DNA from: Methylobacterium sp. J-030
GTDB taxonomy: Bacteria > Pseudomonadota > Alphaproteobacteria > Rhizobiales > Beijerinckiaceae
Assembly: GCF_022829545.1 (NCBI RefSeq)
Contig: NZ_JAKSYM010000369.1
Location: 1-64,000 of the forward strand
DNA: 64,000 bases
Direction: 5' to 3'
The translations under genes and the position numbers were made by a program. Every line of letters begins with the position of its first letter. Positions within the stretch are counted from its first letter, which is position 1. Below, piece by piece: positions 43,984 through 52,642 of this stretch. The notes beneath the pieces were generated by a model. The model was not told the origin of the DNA. It did no database searches and was given only the letters and a program-made list of their open reading frames with translations.

Positions 43984-44672
43984 GGTCTCAGGCCCGAATG
44001 AACGCGGTGACGCCGGACCGGATCCCCGGCCCCCGCGCATCATCGCCCCGGAGCGTGAACGAACCCGCAAACGGCCGAGGCGGCGGCGTCCCGCAATGGG
44101 TCAGACCCAGCCCGCAGAGGAGCATCGCGGCGGCGGATATCAGGCCCGGCCCGCCGCACGGGATCGGCGCCGCGGGGCTCGTGACGCGCCTTTTCCCGGA
44201 CAGGTGGAGCGAAGCGGAACCTGATCCGGGACCCGGCACGAGAAGCGCCGCGCAGCGGCACAGGTTGACTCGGATCGACGCTGCGCGACGTCGGGTGCTG
44301 GATCCCGGGTCGCGTTCCGCTGGCGCTCCACGCGCCCGGGATAGGGGCAGTGCGCAACCTGTCCGACGCGATGGCGCCGGATCTTGACCCAACGTCTTGA
44401 TAGGGCCGGGCGATATGTGGGCCTTGCGCCGGATCCGCGGTTCCTGTTCCCCGCGCACCCGACACTCCTGCAGCGACTCGGCCCACTGAGCCTCACAGGA
44501 ACGGCCCAGAGAACTGGTCCGGACCACCCCGTCACTGCCGACCCCGCTGCCATGCAGGCCCGAGCGGGCTCGCGAAACCTTCAGGCGCATCGGCGGCCGG
44601 GGACAGCCCGTGTAGAGGGTGACAGCCGAGCCGGCAACAGAGGCGGAGCCGTTTCCGGCGTCCCCGCGGCGA
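43984..44672. other. Long gap of 689 bases holding a stem-loop
   Basis: No convincing gene. A 45-codon minus-strand frame ending at 43988 (MLLCGLGLTHCGTPPPRPFA, then GSFTLRG) has a lipobox-like LTHC but no ribosome site, so it is not called. An imperfect inverted repeat at 44204-44332 is listed separately. Base composition is not unlike the neighbours. Confidence 0.5.
44204..44332. repeat. Large imperfect stem-loop
   Basis: Arm 1 at 44204-44234 (GTGGAGCGAAGCGGAACC, then TGATCCGGGACC) pairs with arm 2 at 44301-44332 (GGATCCCGGGTCGCG, then TTCCGCTGGCGCTCCAC). An inner stem (AGCGCCGCGCAGCG with CGCTGCGCGACG) adds to it. Single copy in the window. Confidence 0.55.
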
Positions 44673-45515
44673 TCAGCGCGCCGCCGCCTCCGCGGCGAAG
44701 CGTATCAGCGCCGCAATGTCGGCCTCGCCCGCCTCCGCGGCGAGGTGCCAGTAGAGGGCGGCATAGCCGGTGAAGACCTGACGGCCGGCCGCGTCCGGGC
44801 CGAGGAAATCGGCGATCTCCGCCATCTCGGGGGCCCAGCGATGGGCCTTCGGCGCCATGTCGGGCAGGCCCTTGGCGAAGCGGGCGAGGAGCGACGGCTC
44901 GTTCTCGGCGAGTTCGGCGAGCAGCGCCTCGCCGGCGCCGCTGCGTCCGGCGGCCAGGATCATGATCGCGGCCAGCGCCGTCAGCCCCTTGTTGAGGCCG
45001 GCATAGCTCATCTTGAGGCTGGAGGCCGCCCCGACCCCGCCGGGACAGACACGCAGGTCGAGGCCGAGGTCGCGCAGGACCAGGGCCGGGGCGGTGTCGG
45101 CCCCCGAGACGTAGACGCGCGGCCCCTTCGTGCCGGGCTTCGGCGGCAGCCCGAGGATCGCCCCGTCGAGGAACGGCGCGCCGGTGGCGGCGACGATCGC
45201 CGCGATGCGCCCGACCGTCTCCGGGCTGACCGCGTTCGCGTCGATATAGACCGGTTTTTTTGGACAGGCCGCTAAAGCGGGGGCGAGCCGGAGGGCCAGC
45301 GCCTCCGCGTCGGCGGGGGGCACGATCGAGAGCACGAGGTCGGCGGCGGCGAGGTCGGCATCCGCCGCGTGGGCCATCCCGGCGGCCTCGGCCCGGGTGC
45401 GGCTCGCCGTCCCGCGCCCGTCGAGGGAGGTCAGGACGCGGGCGCCGTGCTCGGCGAGCCGGGCCCCGACGGCGCTGCCCATGGCGCCGGGGGCGATCAC
45501 CGCGATGGTGGGCAT
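44673..45515 (-). CDS. NAD(P)-dependent oxidoreductase (6PGDH-like, DUF1932)
   Basis: A 280-residue beta-hydroxyacid dehydrogenase-like protein. Rossmann motif near the N-terminus (IAVIAPGAMGSAVGARLAEH), the central VYIDANAVSPETV, and a C-terminal helical domain typical of DUF1932, containing SSLKMSYAGLNKGLTAL in place of the usual SGxxxGxK. A run of seven A (45255-45261, minus strand) encodes Lys-Lys after CP. ATG 45515; a GTG four codons earlier is possible. The substrate is unknown. Confidence 0.87.
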   Translation of the reverse strand: MPTIAVIAPGAMGSAVGARLAEHGARVLTSLDGRGTASRTRAEAAGMAHAADADLAAADLVLSIVPPADAEALALRLAPALAACPKKPVYIDANAVSPETVGRIAAIVAATGAPFLDGAILGLPPKPGTKGPRVYVSGADTAPALVLRDLGLDLRVCPGGVGAASSLKMSYAGLNKGLTALAAIMILAAGRSGAGEALLAELAENEPSLLARFAKGLPDMAPKAHRWAPEMAEIADFLGPDAAGRQVFTGYAALYWHLAAEAGEADIAALIRFAAEAAAR

Positions 45516-45584
45516 AAGAGTTCTCACGACAGATCAGGATCCCGACATGGTAGTCAGGAGCGCGGCCGAGGACTAGCATGACGC

Positions 45585-45833
45585 ATGGCGCGCGATCGGA
45601 TCCGCCACACCATGCCCCAGATCAAGCCCCGGGAAGGCCGCTCAAAATCCCAGCGCTATCATCGCGCCCAACGGCGTGACGGCATGAAGCTCGTGCGCAT
45701 CTGGGTTCCGGATCCGTCCGTGCCGGGCTTCAGGGAGGAAGCCGTCCGACAGGCCGCACTCCTGAAGGGCGCGCCCGAGGAGACCGAAGCTCTGGACTTC
45801 ATCGCATCGGCGTTTGACTGGCCCGAACCGTGA
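45585..45833 (+). CDS. MazE-like antitoxin (DUF3018)
   Basis: An 82-residue basic protein: N-terminal disordered Arg/Lys-rich half (REGRSKSQRYHRAQRRDGMK), then LVRIWVPDPSVPGFREEAVR typical of the DUF3018/MazE-family antitoxins. It overlaps the MazF-like gene by four bases (GTGA), the standard antitoxin-first order. Start at 45585 is not certain. Confidence 0.82.
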   Translation: MARDRIRHTMPQIKPREGRSKSQRYHRAQRRDGMKLVRIWVPDPSVPGFREEAVRQAALLKGAPEETEALDFIASAFDWPEP

Positions 45834-46156
45834 CGCGCGGCGACATCGTTACCGTCTCGCCGCCCGGTGCCTACGGCAAGCCGCGTCCCGCCCTCGTCAT
45901 CCAGTCCGACTGGCTGGTCGAGACCGACAGTCTCCTCGTCTGCCTGCTTACGAGTACGCTTCGGGATGCGCCGCTCTTCCGCCTGACCGTCGAACCGACA
46001 CCGGCCAACGGATTGCGAAGCGTCTCGCAGATCATGACCGACAAGATCATCGCTATGCCGCGCGCGAAATGCAGCGCCCCCATCGGCCGATTGGAGCGCG
46101 ATACCGTGGCGACCCTGAACCGGATGCTCGCGCTGGTGCTGGGGATCGCCGACTGA
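45830..46156 (+). CDS. MazF/PemK-type toxin
   Basis: A 108-residue endoribonuclease toxin of the MazF/PemK fold: RGDIVTVSPPGAYGKPRPAL at the N-terminus (GKPRPALV is the family's key stretch), LLTSTLRDAPLFRLTVEPTP, and MTDKIIAMPRAKCSAPIGRL. Starts with GTG overlapping the antitoxin stop. The pair is a complete type II module. It converges on the aspartate aminotransferase gene. Confidence 0.88.
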   Translation: MTRGDIVTVSPPGAYGKPRPALVIQSDWLVETDSLLVCLLTSTLRDAPLFRLTVEPTPANGLRSVSQIMTDKIIAMPRAKCSAPIGRLERDTVATLNRMLALVLGIAD

Positions 46157-46219
46157 TCCGACGAGCCCGTTTTCGATGGCCGCCTCGGGCCGGGGTCGTC
46201 CGGCGCCGTCCGAACGCCG

Positions 46220-47422
46220 CTACCGCAGCGAGCCGCAGAACCGCTGGATGCGCCGGCAGGCCTCCTCCAGCACCGCGTTCGAGGTCGCGTAGGAGATCCG
46301 CAGGTTCGGCCCGAGCCCGAAGGCCGAGCCGTGCACCGCCGCCACGCCCTCGGCCTGGAGCAGCTCCGTGACGAAATCCTCGTCGGTCTCGATGGTCTTG
46401 CCGGCTTCCGTCGTCTTGCCGATCAGCGCCGCGCAGGACGGGTAGACGTAGAAGGCGCCCTCCGGCGTCGGGCAGGTCAGGCCGTTGGTCTGGTTGAGCA
46501 TCGACACGACGAGGTCGCGCCGGCCCTGGAAGGCCGCGCGGAACCTGGCGAGGTGATCCTGCGGCCCGTCGAGGGCGGCGACCGCGGCCCATTGCGCGAT
46601 CGTGGTGGCGCCCGAGGTCTGCTGGCCCTGCACGAAGTCCATCGCCTTGATGAGCTTCTCCGGCCCGGCCGCGTAGCCGATGCGCCAGCCCGTCATAGCG
46701 TAGCCCTTCGAGACGCCGTTCATGGTCAGCGTGCGCTCGGCGAGCTGCGGCTCGACCTGGGCCGGGGTGACGAATTCGAAATCGCCGTAGGTCAGGTGCT
46801 CGTAGATGTCGTCGGTCAGGATGTGCACGTCGGGGTAGCGCAGCAGCACGTCGGTGAGCGCCTTCATCTCGTCGCGCGTATAGGCGGCCCCCGACGGGTT
46901 CGAGGGCGAGTTGAGGACGATCCACTTGGTCTTCGGGGTCAGCACCCGGTCGAGCTCCTCCGGCTGGAGCTTGAAGCCGTGGTCCATGTCGGTGTCGGCG
47001 AAGACCGGCGTGCCGCCGCACAGGCCGACCATCTCCGGGTAGGACACCCAGTAGGGGCGGGGGATCACCACCTCGTCGCCGGGGTTCAGGGTGGCGAGGA
47101 ACGCGTTGTACAGCACCTGCTTGCCGCCGGTGCCCACGATGGTCTGCGAAACCTTGTAGTCGAGCCCGTTCTCGCGCTTGAACTTGCGCACGATCGCTTC
47201 ACGCAGGGGCGCGATGCCGGAGACCGGCGGATAACGGGTCTCGTTGCGGTGGATCGCCTCGATCGCGGCCTGCTTGATGTGGTCCGGCGTGTCGAAATCC
47301 GGCTCGCCCACCGACAGGCTGATGACGTCGACGCCGGACGCCTTCAGGTCCCGGGCCTTCTGGGTCATCACGATGGTCGCGGACGGCTTCACCCGCGAGA
47401 GGACGTCGGCGAGGAAGGCCAT
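46220..47422 (-). CDS. aatA: Aspartate/tyrosine/aromatic aminotransferase
   Basis: A 400-residue class I PLP-dependent transaminase, alphaproteobacterial aspartate aminotransferase type (Ib): SLSVGEPDFDTPDHIKQAA, RYPPVSGIAPLREAIVRKF, NSPSNPSGAAYTRDEM and SKGYAMTGWRIGY with the PLP Lys at about 240. It makes aspartate and glutamate nitrogen exchange, and some relatives act on prephenate. GGAG lies upstream of ATG 47422. The gene lies between two toxin-antitoxin pairs. Confidence 0.94.
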   Translation of the reverse strand: MAFLADVLSRVKPSATIVMTQKARDLKASGVDVISLSVGEPDFDTPDHIKQAAIEAIHRNETRYPPVSGIAPLREAIVRKFKRENGLDYKVSQTIVGTGGKQVLYNAFLATLNPGDEVVIPRPYWVSYPEMVGLCGGTPVFADTDMDHGFKLQPEELDRVLTPKTKWIVLNSPSNPSGAAYTRDEMKALTDVLLRYPDVHILTDDIYEHLTYGDFEFVTPAQVEPQLAERTLTMNGVSKGYAMTGWRIGYAAGPEKLIKAMDFVQGQQTSGATTIAQWAAVAALDGPQDHLARFRAAFQGRRDLVVSMLNQTNGLTCPTPEGAFYVYPSCAALIGKTTEAGKTIETDEDFVTELLQAEGVAAVHGSAFGLGPNLRISYATSNAVLEEACRRIQRFCGSLR

Positions 47423-47581
47423 GGTGCGAGACTCCGGATTTTTCCCGATCGGGCGCCGCTGCGGTGCGGCGCAGCGGACCCTAGGCCCGGTGCGGTGAGC
47501 CGGCAAGCGGCGGGACGGCGCGCGGACCGGCGTTCTCTGCTACCATGGCCGCGACTCGGGACGGAACGCGAGGCCCTGCCG

Positions 47582-47866
47582 ATGGGCGAGACGATCAGCA
47601 TCACCCTGGCGCCCGACACGCTCCGCGCCGTGCGCGCGAGCGTTGAGGCCGGCGAGTACGCCTCCGTGGACGCGCTCCTCGACGAGGCGGTGCACGCCCT
47701 GCAGCGCCAGCGCCGGGAGGATGCCGAACGGCTCGATGTCATCCGCGCTCGCATCCGGCGCTCCATCGACGATCCCCGGCCGCCGCTGAGCCTTGAGGAG
47801 GTGAGGGCGCATATCGACGCTCTGCATGCCGAGACCGTGAGGGCTCACCGGGATGCAGCCCCTTGA
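47582..47866 (+). CDS. ParD-type antitoxin
   Basis: A 94-residue protein. The N-terminus (MGETISITLAPDTLRAVRAS, then VEAGEYASVDALLDEAVHAL) is a ribbon-helix-helix DNA-binding module of the ParD/CopG type; the rest is a charged helix that neutralises the toxin. It overlaps the toxin gene by 14 bases, so the two are translationally coupled. Probably autoregulated, as usual for the family; no operator was identified. Confidence 0.87.
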   Translation: MGETISITLAPDTLRAVRASVEAGEYASVDALLDEAVHALQRQRREDAERLDVIRARIRRSIDDPRPPLSLEEVRAHIDALHAETVRAHRDAAP

Positions 47867-48194
47867 GGTCGTCTTCGGCGCAGAAGCCGACACCGATCTT
47901 CTGCAGATCTACCGCTGGGTCTATGAGGCGAGCCGCGATCCGAACGTGGCCGGCCGGTTTCTGGACAGGCTCATCAGCCGTTGTGAGCGCATCGGCGATG
48001 CGCCCCGTGGCGGGCGGCCGCGCCATGACCTAGAGCCCGGCCTGCGAACCGTACCGTTCGAGCGATCCGCCATCATCGCCTATCGGATCGAAGCCGACCG
48101 CGTGATCATCACCAACGTGTTCTATGGCGGCCGTGACTTCGAGGCGTTCTACGGGGATGGGACAGGGGACGAACCGCGTGGGCCGTCCTCGTAA
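47853..48194 (+). CDS. RelE/ParE-type toxin
   Basis: A 113-residue toxin: LEVVFGAEADTDLLQIYRWV, FLDRLISRCERIGDAPRGGR, EPGLRTVPFERSAIIAYRIE and RVIITNVFYGGRDFEAFY are typical ParE/RelE segments. Whether it hits gyrase (ParE) or the ribosome (RelE) cannot be read. The ParD-like partner argues for ParE. Confidence 0.87.
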   Translation: MQPLEVVFGAEADTDLLQIYRWVYEASRDPNVAGRFLDRLISRCERIGDAPRGGRPRHDLEPGLRTVPFERSAIIAYRIEADRVIITNVFYGGRDFEAFYGDGTGDEPRGPSS

Positions 48195-48239
48195 CGCAGC
48201 GCCCTCGCACCGCCCGGCCCGCACCCCCATCTTTCTGGC

Positions 48240-49238
48240 ATGACCCCGCTCTCCGTCCTCGACCTCTCCTTCGTCAGCGCCGATTCGACCCCGGCGCAGG
48301 CGCTGCACGACACCCTGGCGCTCGCCGGGCACGTCGACGGGCTGGGCTACACCCGCTACTGGCTAGCCGAGCACCACGCGCTGCCGAACGTCGCGAGCCC
48401 GGCCCCCGAGATCATGATCGGCCAGATCGCCGCCGCGACCCGCAACATCCGGGTCGGCTCGGGCGGGATCATGCTGCCGAACCACGCGCCGCTGATGGTG
48501 GCCGAGCGCTTCCGGGTGCTGGAGGCGCTGTTCCCGGGCCGGATCGATCTCGGCCTCGGCCGGGCGCCCGGCACGGACGGCCTCACCGCGCGGGCACTGC
48601 GCCGCCGCGAGGCCCCGGGGGAGGGCGGCGACGACTTCCTCGACCGCCTGCAGGAATTGCTGTTCTGGGACGGCGGATTCCCGGAGGGCCATCCCTTCGC
48701 GCGGATCACGGCGAGCCCGTCCGACGTCCCGCTGCCGCCGCTCTTCCTGCTCGGCTCCTCGGATTACAGCGCGCGTCTCGCCGCCGAGATCGGCTGCGGC
48801 TTCGGCTTCGCGCAGCACTTCTCCGGCATGCCGGCCGAGGCGCCGATGCTCGGTTACCGGAACCGGTTCCAGCCGACGCGGCTCGGTACGCGGCCCCACG
48901 CGATCCTGGCGGTGGCGGCGATCTGCGCCGCCACGGATGCGGAGGCCGAGCGCCTGGCGGCCAGCGCGCGGCTGGCGACGCTGCGGCGGGAGCGGGGCGA
49001 GTACCGGCCGCTGCCGAGCCTCGCCGAGGCGCTGGCCTACCCGTATTCGGACCTGGAGCGGGCCCAGATCGCGCGCGGGCGCGACCGGCTACACGTGGGC
49101 GGCCCCGAGACCCTCCGGGCGCAGCTCGCCGACCTGGTCCGGCGCACGCAGGCTGACGAGCTGATGATCGTCTCGGCGATCCCCGATCAGCTTGCGCGGC
49201 ACGAATCGTATGCACTGCTGGCGCGGGCCTGGGGCTGA
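48240..49238 (+). CDS. LLM class flavin-dependent oxidoreductase
   Basis: A 332-residue bacterial-luciferase-like monooxygenase of the MsnO8 type. RYWLAEHHALPNVASPAPEI near residue 40, RNIRVGSGGIMLPNHAPLMV, and GRIDLGLGRAPGTD are characteristic. It would use reduced FMN and oxygen; the substrate is unknown and no flavin reductase is adjacent. ATG 48240 starts 45 bases after the toxin stop, but there is no sign they act together. Confidence 0.9.
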   Translation: MTPLSVLDLSFVSADSTPAQALHDTLALAGHVDGLGYTRYWLAEHHALPNVASPAPEIMIGQIAAATRNIRVGSGGIMLPNHAPLMVAERFRVLEALFPGRIDLGLGRAPGTDGLTARALRRREAPGEGGDDFLDRLQELLFWDGGFPEGHPFARITASPSDVPLPPLFLLGSSDYSARLAAEIGCGFGFAQHFSGMPAEAPMLGYRNRFQPTRLGTRPHAILAVAAICAATDAEAERLAASARLATLRRERGEYRPLPSLAEALAYPYSDLERAQIARGRDRLHVGGPETLRAQLADLVRRTQADELMIVSAIPDQLARHESYALLARAWG

Positions 49239-49432
49239 CGGGCGGCGCCGAAGCGGATCTCGCCGCGAGACAGCCTCATGGGGCAGCACCTTGAGGCGCC
49301 GTGGAGCCTCTGCGCATTTCCGCGCGGGTCGCGTCGTTACTGAATTCACCGGAGCGATGCACGGATCGAAAACAGTTTACGCTCGAACGACATCAGCATA
49401 GGCTCGGTACAAACCGCCCGGCGAGTCCCAGC

Positions 49433-51226
49433 ATGAGCTCGACCCCCGCTGATTCGGCGCGCGATCCGCCCGCCGCTCGGACCCTCGTGGTCGTCGTTCA
49501 CGGCCTGAGAAGTTCGGCGCATCGCCTGCGCGACGTGATCGGCGCGGCCCAGGCTGCCTACGGTCCGAACGCGGACATCTTTGCGCCGGACCTGCCTCAC
49601 GGGAGCTGGCTGTCCGGCGCGCGGGCCGGCGCGATCATCGGCCTCCTGCTCGACGGCATCGACGAGCGCGTGCGCCTGCGCGAACCGGAACGGATCGTCC
49701 TCGTCGGCCACAGCGTCGGCGCCACGCTGGCGCGGCGCCTGTTCCTGGTGGCGGCCGGCTGGCCCAGCAACTTCCGGCAGGAGCGCGATCTCGGCCATCA
49801 GAGGCCGCGCGACTGGGCCTTCAAGGTCGAACGCATCGTCATGCTCGCGGCCTTCAACCGCGGCTGGAAGATCTCCGAGCGGATGAGCTGGTACTACAGC
49901 ATCCTGTTCAACCTCGTCGGCCTTTTCGGTCACATTCCGATGCCGGGGAAAGGCTGGACCCCGACCGCCTTCGATTTCCGGCTCGGCGCGCCGTTCATGG
50001 CGCAGACCCGGCTGCACTGGCTCGCCTATCGCAGGAACCCGCCGCGCCACCTCGCCGACAAGGACCGTCCGATCCTCATCCAGATGCTCGGTACGCAGGA
50101 CGACCTGATCTCGCCGATCGATCAGGTCGACCTCGCGGTCGACGGCAGCAAATGGGCCTTCCGGGATACCGGCTACACGGCGGACGCCTCCGGTCCGACG
50201 CAGCAGGACTACTTCCTGATCGAGCTGCCCGACACCGACCACATGCAGGCGATCACGCTCACGGGCGATCCGGCCGCCCGCGAGCGCGGGCGTATCGTCC
50301 ATGAGGCGTTGACCGCCCCGCGCCCGGCCCTAGCGAAAGCTGCCCTCAATCCAGCCCTGCTCGTCGATGAGATCGATGCCGTCGATTTCGATGTCCGCAA
50401 CACGGTGTTCGTGATCCATGGCATCCGCGACGACGGATTCTGGACGCACCGGATCGCCGAGAAGGTCCGCAAGTTCGGTGATAAGACGGACAAGGGCGTA
50501 ACGATCTTCCGGAGCTGGACGCCCAGCTACGGCTACTTCGCGATGCTGCCGTTCGTGCTGCCGTGGATCCGGCGCGAAAAGGTCGAATGGTTCGCCGACC
50601 AGTACGTGACGGCCTTCGCACAGTACCCAAGGTCCGACTTCCACTACGTCGGCCACTCGAACGGCACGTATCTCGCGGCCCGCGCGCTGATCGAGTATCC
50701 CGCGCTCCATTTCCGACACGTGCTGTTCGCCGGCAGCGTGGTGCGCCGCGATTACCCGTGGGAGCAGATGCTCCGCGACCAACGCATCACGGCTTTCCAG
50801 AATCTCGTGGCGGCCGACGACTCGGTGGTCGCCCTGTTGCCGAAGAGCGTCGAGTGGATCCGCGCGTTCGATCTCGGCGGCGCCGGCTTCGACGGCTTCG
50901 AGGCGGCCGGCCGAGCGCCAGCCATCACAGAGTACCGCTATCTCCTGGGCGGACACGGGGCCGGGATCAGGGAGGTGCACTGGCCCGAGATCGCGGCTTT
51001 CATCGTGAACGGAACCCCATTTCCGCCTGATCCGATGCAGACCGTGCCCGGTCTCCACGACACGCAACCGGATCCGACCCTCGCGATCCTCAGCAGGCTC
51101 CATATCGGCCTGCCGGCGATCGTTGGGGTCGGTTTCCTCGCCTGCTGCCTCGCGTGGTCGCTCGGCGGCGCGTTCGGATTGCTTCTCGCGATCCTGCTGT
51201 TCCGGTTCATCGTGCTGCGCGTGTGA
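49433..51226 (+). CDS. Double alpha/beta-hydrolase protein with C-terminal membrane segments
   Basis: A 597-residue protein with two alpha/beta-hydrolase folds in one chain. Domain 1: LVVVVHGLRSSAHRLRDV and the nucleophile elbow GHSVG at 92-96 (Ser94). Domain 2: VFVIHGIRDDGFWTHRIAEK and GHSNG near 407-411 (Ser409). Each has a plausible oxyanion HG motif. Residues about 555-595 are hydrophobic (GVGFLACCLAWSLGGAFGLL, then AILLFRFIVL), two possible membrane helices. No start codon has a good ribosome site; 49433 is the best ATG. Substrate unknown; not recognised as any named enzyme. Confidence 0.75.
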   Translation: MSSTPADSARDPPAARTLVVVVHGLRSSAHRLRDVIGAAQAAYGPNADIFAPDLPHGSWLSGARAGAIIGLLLDGIDERVRLREPERIVLVGHSVGATLARRLFLVAAGWPSNFRQERDLGHQRPRDWAFKVERIVMLAAFNRGWKISERMSWYYSILFNLVGLFGHIPMPGKGWTPTAFDFRLGAPFMAQTRLHWLAYRRNPPRHLADKDRPILIQMLGTQDDLISPIDQVDLAVDGSKWAFRDTGYTADASGPTQQDYFLIELPDTDHMQAITLTGDPAARERGRIVHEALTAPRPALAKAALNPALLVDEIDAVDFDVRNTVFVIHGIRDDGFWTHRIAEKVRKFGDKTDKGVTIFRSWTPSYGYFAMLPFVLPWIRREKVEWFADQYVTAFAQYPRSDFHYVGHSNGTYLAARALIEYPALHFRHVLFAGSVVRRDYPWEQMLRDQRITAFQNLVAADDSVVALLPKSVEWIRAFDLGGAGFDGFEAAGRAPAITEYRYLLGGHGAGIREVHWPEIAAFIVNGTPFPPDPMQTVPGLHDTQPDPTLAILSRLHIGLPAIVGVGFLACCLAWSLGGAFGLLLAILLFRFIVLRV

Positions 51227-51247
51227 AGCGCGGAGCCCGACGGCGGC

Positions 51248-52642
51248 TCAGCGCCCGAACAGCCGCTTCAGGCCTTGCAGGAAGCCGCCGCGGGCCGGTT
51301 GGTCAGCCGTCGCGGATGCCGCGATGCCGGATGCCAATACCAGCCCGAGCGCCGCCGTGTCGGTGGTCTCCCGGTCGATCAGGATCAGGCTGCCGGTCTC
51401 GCGGTTCTCCGCGTAGGCGTCCACCGCCACCGCCCGGTCGAGCCGCAGGCTCACATCGGCGATGTCGTTGGCCGACAGGCGCTCGGCCGGGCCGGGCCGG
51501 CCGGTCTCGGGATCGATGCGCGAGACGATCCGCTCCACGGTCGCGGTGACCGTGGCGGTACCGATCTTGGCGAACAGGCTCGCACCCGGGCTGAGATCGG
51601 TCTCGGCCGCCCAGAACAGGCGCGCGTCGAGGGTCTCGGTGACCCGCATCGGCGCGTCGGTGGCGACGATCACCTGTCCGCGGGAGGCGTCGATCTGGTC
51701 GGCCAGCACCAGGGTGACCGACTCGTCCTCGCCGGCCTCGGGCAGGTCGCCGTCGGCGGTGTAGATCCGCGCCACCGTGGACGTGCGGCCGGAGGGCTGG
51801 ACCGTCACCGAATCGCCCGGGCGCACCCGGCCGCTGGCGATCCGGCCGCTATAGCCGCGGAACTCGGAATCGGGCCGGTTGACCCACTGCACCGCCATCC
51901 GGAACGGTGCGTTCAACGCCTCCGCGCGGACCGGCACGGTCTCGAGGTAGTTGAGCAGCGGGCCGCCCGTGTACCAGGACGCGGCGACCCCGGCCTCCAC
52001 GACGTTGTCGCCGTTCTTGGCCGAGAGCGGGATCGCCTTGACCTCGGAAAAATTCAGCCCCCGGGCGAAGTCGGAGAAACCCGCCACGATGCCGTCGAAG
52101 GTGCCCTGCGCCCAGCCGACGAGGTCCATCTTGTTCACCGCCAGCACGACCCGGCGGATCCCGAGATTCGAGACCAGCAGCGCGTGGCGCCGCGTCTGGC
52201 GGGTCAGGCCCTGGCGGGCGTCGACCAGGATCACCGCCACGTCCGCCGTCGAGGCGCCGGTGGCCATATTGCGGGTGTACTGCTCGTGGCCGGGGGTGTC
52301 GGCCACGATGAAGGAGCGCTTGTCGGTGGAGAAGAACCGGTAGGCGACGTCGATGGTGATGCCCTGCTCGCGCTCGGCCTGGAGGCCGTCCACCAGCAGC
52401 GCGAGGTCCATCTCCTGCCCTTGCGTCCCGTGCTTGCGGGAATCCCGCTGGAGCGCCGAGATCTGGTCGTCGAAGATCTGCTTGGTGTCGTGCAGAAGCC
52501 GCCCAATCAGGGTCGACTTGCCGTCATCCACCGAGCCGCAGGCGATGAAGCGCAGCACCGCCTTGTTGCGGTGGGCGGTGAGGAAGGCCGCGTAGCCGGC
52601 CACGCGGTCGCCGAAGGCGTTGGGGGCCTGATGCAGAGTCAT
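51248..52642 (-). CDS. cysN: Sulfate adenylyltransferase subunit 1 (GTPase)
   Basis: A 464-residue GTP-binding subunit of ATP sulfurylase that powers adenylylsulfate formation. G1 GSVDDGKSTLIGRLLHD, G3 DTPGHEQYTRNMATGAS, and G4 NKMD are intact, then translation-factor-like beta-barrels. No CysC (APS kinase) domain is fused to its C-terminus, unlike NodQ-type proteins. The start overlaps the cysD stop (TGATG). Minus-strand operon order cysH-cysD-cysN. Confidence 0.95.
   Translation of the reverse strand: MTLHQAPNAFGDRVAGYAAFLTAHRNKAVLRFIACGSVDDGKSTLIGRLLHDTKQIFDDQISALQRDSRKHGTQGQEMDLALLVDGLQAEREQGITIDVAYRFFSTDKRSFIVADTPGHEQYTRNMATGASTADVAVILVDARQGLTRQTRRHALLVSNLGIRRVVLAVNKMDLVGWAQGTFDGIVAGFSDFARGLNFSEVKAIPLSAKNGDNVVEAGVAASWYTGGPLLNYLETVPVRAEALNAPFRMAVQWVNRPDSEFRGYSGRIASGRVRPGDSVTVQPSGRTSTVARIYTADGDLPEAGEDESVTLVLADQIDASRGQVIVATDAPMRVTETLDARLFWAAETDLSPGASLFAKIGTATVTATVERIVSRIDPETGRPGPAERLSANDIADVSLRLDRAVAVDAYAENRETGSLILIDRETTDTAALGLVLASGIAASATADQPARGGFLQGLKRLFGR

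Noticed and set aside
43988..44125. A 45-codon lipoprotein-like frame before the 43621-43983 gene
   Set aside because: It opens MLLCGLGLTHCG but has no ribosome site and shares no features with known small lipoproteins.
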